In this document: positions 58,637-64,000 of the stretch, in pieces | Numbering within the stretch: the first letter of the stretch is position 1 | Layout: each line of letters begins with the position of its first letter | Assembly: GCF_018812025.1 (NCBI RefSeq) | Contig: NC_063045.1 | Coordinates: 20,563,420-20,627,419, forward strand | DNA: 64,000 nucleotides | Source: Megalobrama amblycephala | Lineage: Eukaryota; Chordata; Actinopteri; Cypriniformes; Xenocyprididae | Direction of reading: 5' to 3' | Position numbers and translations under genes: made by a program | The notes under the pieces: model-generated | Told to the model about the DNA's origin: nothing | Database searches by the model: none | What the model saw: the letters and a program-made list of their open reading frames with translations, nothing else

Positions 58637-59633
58637 AGCCCACAGCGTTTTCTATTGATTTATATGGTGTTATTCAGTACATTTAAAACTGTGTTGTTTT
58701 TTTCGGTTACTTTTTGATACTCTGAATTTATTTGGTACATTCGTCTCAAGTGTGTTTGTGATAGAGAAATTTTTTTTTAATTAATTTCTTCACCAGAAGT
58801 ATTGCATTATTGGTGTAATATTGGTTTAATTGTGATATAGCCTAATAGAAAGGGGTTGGTGCGAATGCTCACATTCCAAACCATTTGTCAGTTTGAGATA
58901 GTTTAATCCGTTTTATTGTTTAATTAAATTATTTACATTTTGTTACTTTCACCAGAGTTTTATTCATTCTAAGCATTTATTCATATACAAGTTATTCATA
59001 AGTTATTATAGATTTCATTATATATAACCTTCTAAAGGAGAAGTAATTCATTTGTGACACCAGAGGGACCTAACTTCAACATCAGTAGGCACATAGTAAT
59101 TGAATCTGGTGCACTACCCTACTTATTTAATTAAAGACAGGTAGGGGGCGCTACAATTATAAAATAACTAGGTTTAAAAATACATTGGGTCAATATGAAG
59201 TTGGCTACTCACAAAATTTTATGAAAAACTAAACTTTTCTTGTGAATGAATTAGGCTACAGCAGCTGTCAGTCAGCGCAGCACAAGATCAATGATTTCAA
59301 AACACACATTTTATTCAATCTAACTAAAGTGCACAATAAATATTACAATTTTTTACACTTTTTTTCACACGAAAGCGTGAAAACTGATGGTCGAATTGAA
59401 TTTAGCCGAGGAGGAACAATGAGGGATGTCTTTATTATTATTATTTTTTATAATTTCTTACGTTTGAATAGCTAAATTAATGCTATGCCTGACTATTTAA
59501 GTGACAATATTCTGATTATAAACTACTGATGCTCAACACACCAGCAAAATGAGCAAATGACATCTCACTGGAAGTTTTCGAGCTATCATATATTATTGCG
59601 GAAGTTCTAAAGAATGCTTCGTTGCATGGTATT
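58637..59633. other. AT-rich intergenic DNA, no gene seen
   Basis: Only short frames without domain character. Confidence 0.5.
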
Positions 59634-59959
59634 GACACGTCTCTCACCCGTCTGGTTTTGGTTCCTTTGTTTCCAACAAGACATCCTGCACAACTGCACA
59701 ATTTACAAAGTTAAAGCTTTCCACTAGTGTCTGTCTGCACAGCTTCTAATATAAGGTAGTAGAAACAACAAATAACATCAGAGAACAACAGCAACATGCT
59801 TAATGAAAAAATATAATTTTAAGCATGACTTTCTGAAGTGTGTTACTGTGTTCATGATTCTGACTGTAAGGACCCTTCAGTGAAACTCAGTCAGTGTTTT
59901 TCAGGACGAGCAGCTCTGTGTCTTTCATTTCATATGTGAATTTACAGAAAGTGAAGAAC

Positions 59960-62158
59960 ATGAACTCCAGACTCTCTCCTCTGATCCTGCTGCTGCTGCA
60001 CATTCCAGGTTTGAGCATTGATGTGTCTTATTCTGCTCTGTCATGTTTTAATTAAATGTGGCACTAATTATTATCTTTCACATCTTCCAAAAGTAATTGT
60101 TTTGATTTGTTTTCTTCTTTTTTTTTTATCAATATTGCTCTATATTTTCAAATGGTTAAAATCAGATCAGTGTAACTTAATGTCCAGTAGGTCTGAATGT
60201 TGCTAAAGTTAAAGTTTCCTCTCTGTTCTCCAATGTAAGTGTATAGATACAAAAAAAAAGACCTTTCTGACAATATTTAAATTTGAACTAAATTTATTAA
60301 CATGGTTGGACGGGTGTGAGCAGCAGATTGTGATTGTGACAACAGAGGATCTCTCCTGTATGTAAACTTCATCTCAATAATGAAATGTTTTCTTGTTCAG
60401 GCTTTGTAACATTGGACCTCTTCCCTGTGACCTGTAGTCAAAAGAGTATTTGTGCTGTGAAGGGGTCTCAGGTGACATTGAAGTGCTCTTACTCCTACAT
60501 CAACACCAAAACTGTGTTCTGGTTCAGCCAAAAACAAAGTCCAAACTGGAGAAATAACAGCGAACCTGAAGATTTGACTTTAGACTCAGACTACTCAGGA
60601 AGAGTAAAGCCATTCATCAGTCATTACCAATCAGAGCTCATAATTTCAGACCTGAGAGAGAGAGATTCTGGAGAATATCAGCTCATGTTCATGAAGGATG
60701 GAGTTAAACATCTCGGCTCAGTCGCTGTCAATCTAACAGTCACAGGTGAAACTGAGTCTAGATTCTGGTCAGTTCAGCTGTTTTCATTTGTCATGTGATG
60801 AAGTGTTTCTTAATTTTTACTTTAATTCAGACCTGCAGGTGAGGATGAATCCTGCAACTACAGACCGGAGAGATGATATAGTAAAACTGACCTGTGATTC
60901 TTCCTGCACCTCTGGAGATTTGTATTATTATTATTACTGGATGAAGGATGGACAGTATTTCACACGTACAGTGTATCGCAACATATATCTGTTACTGATG
61001 CTGTCAGCTATTCCTGTGCTCTTGATCAAACACATTCCTCCTCTTCTCTGTGTGAGTGTCAAATAATACACACAATAATGGGACTGTTTGTTCATCCATG
61101 TGTAAATTTAAACAAGTTTTAAAGTAAGTGTGAGTTTTACATGTTAATCTGTGTCTCTTTCAGGTATTTCTAAGGATCACTGCTGGGATGTGACTTACAC
61201 CTCTAGAAGAGTCTGTGCTTTGATGGGATCAACAGTAGACATTTCCTGCACATACTCACATCCCTCTGGTTATACTGTAAATAAAACATTGTGGCATTAC
61301 GTTCAGTCTGGTGACTTCAAGGATCTGCGTGAGGAGCGTCAGTTTGCTGGTCGTGTGGAGTATGTGGGGAACACACTGAGAATCAAAGAGCTCAAGATGA
61401 ACGACTCTGGAGAATATCGATTCAGGATCATCTCTGATACAACAGGAGGAAAATACTCTGGATCACCTGGAGTCATTCTTACTGTTACAGGTAACTGATC
61501 ATGATGAATTTGATAAGATTTCATTAAGATTTACAGACAATTTGCTGCCATTAAGACTATGACTCCATTTTATAGGTTGTGTTTTTCATGTCAAAATCAA
61601 TATTAGGACCAGCTTGAAATACTTCAGTTCTGGTTTCAGATACGATAGTGAAAAGCAGCACAAACATTACATCAGAGGGACAGGAAGTGATATTAAGCTG
61701 TTCAACTAAATGCACTCTGAGCGACAAACACACTTACATCTGGTACAAGAACAGACGGCAGGTAACGGATGGATTCACTAAAGACAACAAGCTGTACCTG
61801 GAGCTTCAAGAGTATTCCTGTGCTGTAGGAGGTAACACATCTCTCATGATACATGTGCTTCAATGATCGCTGAATTCAGATGGTTTCTCTGATAGTCATG
61901 ATTCACTTCTTTGTGTTGTGAAGATCCAGTGGACAGCACAGCGTTCAGCCATTATACAGTCATTCTGCTGGTGTTTTTACCTCAGTTTCTCCTAATAGCA
62001 GCTCTGTGGATGTGGTGAGTAAATCATCCAGGGAAATTCACAATTGCATGACGTTCAGTTAATGAAATGAATTCAGATGATAAGAATGTGAATTATGATT
62101 CAACAGGTTTTTCATCAGAATGTGTCTACTCTCAAAACCAAACAGAAAACAAAATTGA
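59960..62158 (+). pseudogene. CD22/sialoadhesin-like receptor F (type II), frameshifted in D2
   Basis: Exons: leader 59960-60008, D1 60401-60745, D2 60831-61051, D3 61164-61490, D4 61640-61831, TM 61924-62014, tail 62107-62158. D2 is 221 nt where D and E have 225: one TAT is gained, but 7 nt are missing after ctgttactga. The second half of D2 is therefore read out of frame and the exon phase is broken. D4 lacks 18 nt (six residues, DSVSDE) in frame before LQEY. At the D4 end a further deletion removes the gtgtgaaa word while leaving the gag|gtaaca donor. D1, D3 and the TM look normal, so decay is recent; skipping of D2 (phase 1-1) would restore a frame. Confidence 0.78.
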
Positions 62159-63125
62159 AGGTGAGAAATTATGCTTATAGAGAATCTACTCTAAGAGATG
62201 CAATGACAAAAACATTGTTGTTAATGTATTTAATATATTTCTATTTGTCTGTCTCAGACTCTGATGTTCCACATCTGTTCATCTGCTGTCTGTCCATCAG
62301 AGCTGGTGGAGTGATGTCATTGTGAGATCATCACCTAGCAACAGTCAGAACTGTCAGCAGCACCATGTGATACAGTGATGTCATATACAGTGACTTCTCA
62401 ATGACTGCTCAATCTGCATAATCAAACAAAACTAAAATGAAACAATAGTACAGGTTAATCCATCCAGTTCTTTCCTTCTCTTGCCAAATGTAAGAAATGC
62501 TTTCAATATTTTTTTATTCTATAAAAATCATATATATTGATCCATCATAAAGATGGGGGATAGCCTTTGTGTTCTGTTTATCTTTATCTTATGAAAATAA
62601 TTTAATAAGTAGTCAAAAGCTGGTGATGAGAATGAAGGAAAATGCAGCTTATAGACTTCATTGCCTTCATGATCTGTGCCTAACTGTGAAGACGGTTCAT
62701 TTAATTCAGGTGAGTTTATAAGGGCTGGAACTAAAGTCTGCAGGAAAGTGAAATTGTGGGCTTAATCGACACGTGCACACAGCAGCCATCGTCCACAAAA
62801 CCGCAAGTGTACATGAAGTGTGCTATTTGGGACAAGACCATAGCAGTGCACACTATAAAGTCAGATGGATTTTAATTGGTTGCCAGTGTTCTCTATATTC
62901 ATCAGATGGAAAATGTAATAACAACTATATTTTCTCCAAGTCATTGTTGTTGTGGTGTGGACTCATCTGTTCTCTTAGAAAGTTTTAAACCTTATGGTAA
63001 TCGTTCTTGATGTGAAAGGGCTGTCACTCTCATCTTGGTCTGTGTCTTTGGCAGCAGGTGTAGCTGAATGTGGTGCAGTGGATGAAGCTCTTGGTCATTA
63101 AAGGTTTTGTTTTGAACTACACCTG
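62159..63125. other. 3' flank of gene F, no further gene
   Basis: A noncoding 3' exon probably starts after tctgtctcag (about 62257), as in D and E. The remainder is unique-looking AT-rich DNA. Confidence 0.45.
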
Positions 63126-63773
63126 GGGCCTGTACCATGATGGTAGTTGAACAAACTCAGGGTTATAGGATTAGTTTCGAGTTGACAAAACCAAACCACT
63201 CCAGTCCGGCTTTGTTGGTACCATGATGCTGATCATCAACTTTCTCTGTCAACTCAGGCTTTGATCCTGAGTTTGTGGAGCGCGTGCACATGAATGCATC
63301 ATATCAGTGGCAAACAGCCAATCACATGCCTTGCAACAGAGAGAAACTGTGAATCACTTCTGCGAGTAAGCCAGCGCGACTCAAAAATCTTTTGCTGAAG
63401 ATTAAGAGATCGAAGAAAATGAAGAATTTAAGTGCATTTACATTAAAGAAAATACTTGTCCATGAAAGATAACAAATAAAATAAATGTTCTTGCTCTTTC
63501 AGTGCACAAGTGAACCTTGTGAAGTTAGTTTGTATAGTTGACAATATATAGCGATAGAGATTCAAATATTTTTAATATTTTTTCAATTTTTAAAGTTTAT
63601 TTACAGCTTATTTATATTACACATGATCTGTATATATTCATTTAAACTATGCTTAATAATAACTGTTAAACTAAAATTGCTTGTGTAATTGATTAATAAT
63701 AATATAAATCATATAATAATTTTATAAATCATATATAAATCATAAAATAATTCTAATTATCACTGAAGCCAGA

Positions 63774-63809
<36 letters not shown>

Positions 63810-64000
63810 ATATAGTGACCTTTAATTTGGAGGAAGAGGGGGAGTGACTTTATTATGTTGCATGTGTCAGTGTCACTTTGCTCACATCTGATTGGCCCAA
63901 TTTCGTTTTGAGATCTTTTACCCAGACCATAACCTGCCCTGGAGCAGGTTAGCTGTGCAGCGTAAGTTACTATGGTGATGAACACAGCTAAAAGCCAAGT
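63126..64000. repeat. Partial interspersed repeat running off the window
   Basis: Starts ggcctgtaccatgatggtag. Near the right edge is atggtgatgaacacagctaa, which looks like the other side of the same inverted-end element. A poly-T run of about 30 lies at 63777-63806. Confidence 0.45.

Noticed and set aside
63777..63806. Poly-T run as a retroposed poly(A) tail
   Set aside because: No processed gene or SINE body could be recognised next to it; several similar homopolymers occur in the window.

Overview
The window looks like genomic DNA of a ray-finned fish, most probably a cyprinid. It is AT-rich and intron-rich, it is packed with DNA transposons and retroelements of types I know from zebrafish and carp relatives, and its host genes are multi-exon immunoglobulin-superfamily (IgSF) receptors typical of teleosts. 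No bacterial-type gene, rRNA, tRNA or CRISPR was seen. Family names come from recognising motifs by eye; no database search was possible.

Host genes: six tandem copies, all on the + strand, of one receptor family. I call them A (2965-5763), B (22960-25252), C (33582-36184), D (39079-42319), E (45667-47726) and F (59960-62158). Each has a leader exon, four Ig-domain exons (D1-D4, all phase 1), a transmembrane (TM) exon and a tail. D3 carries the Y-x-F-R F-strand signature of Siglec V-set domains, so the best name is CD22/sialoadhesin-like receptor. D1-D2 exist in two versions, type I (A, B, C) and type II (D, E, F). Tails also exist in two versions: a long tail with two ITIMs (intact in C, frameshifted in A) and a very short basic tail (B, D, E, F). 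B joins type I ectodomains to the short tail and is a recombinant. My models of C (505 aa), D (427 aa) and E (431 aa) keep frame throughout. A has a lost D2 splice donor and a truncated tail. B (13-nt deletion in D1) and F (frameshift in D2) look like pseudogenes. Together they resemble an inhibitory/decoy or paired-receptor cluster of leukocytes evolving by duplication, exchange and decay.

Blocks between genes: 1290-6533 (A) and 31468-36692 (C) are a segmental duplication, including an orphan short exon upstream. E and F share their upstream sequence, and D and E share their downstream sequence. Between A and B (about 6.5-22.2 kb) lies a nest of mobile elements. A long inverted-repeat element (arms 11015-13074 and 21369-22180) holds an hAT-like element (11452-12524) and a BEL/Pao LTR retrotransposon on the - strand (13075-21368). 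The retrotransposon is itself split by an hAT-like element (17402-18636) and an hAT MITE (13471-13813), both with perfect 8-bp target duplications.

Between B and C (25.4-33.2 kb) are TTAA-flanked elements, one with a THAP-domain exon (Kolobok-like). A small LTR element with a tRNA-Phe-like primer site lies at 37219-38369. The 20 kb between E and F is mostly palindromic repeats, a broken DIRS-like gag region (54085-57530) and a 126-bp-period tandem repeat.
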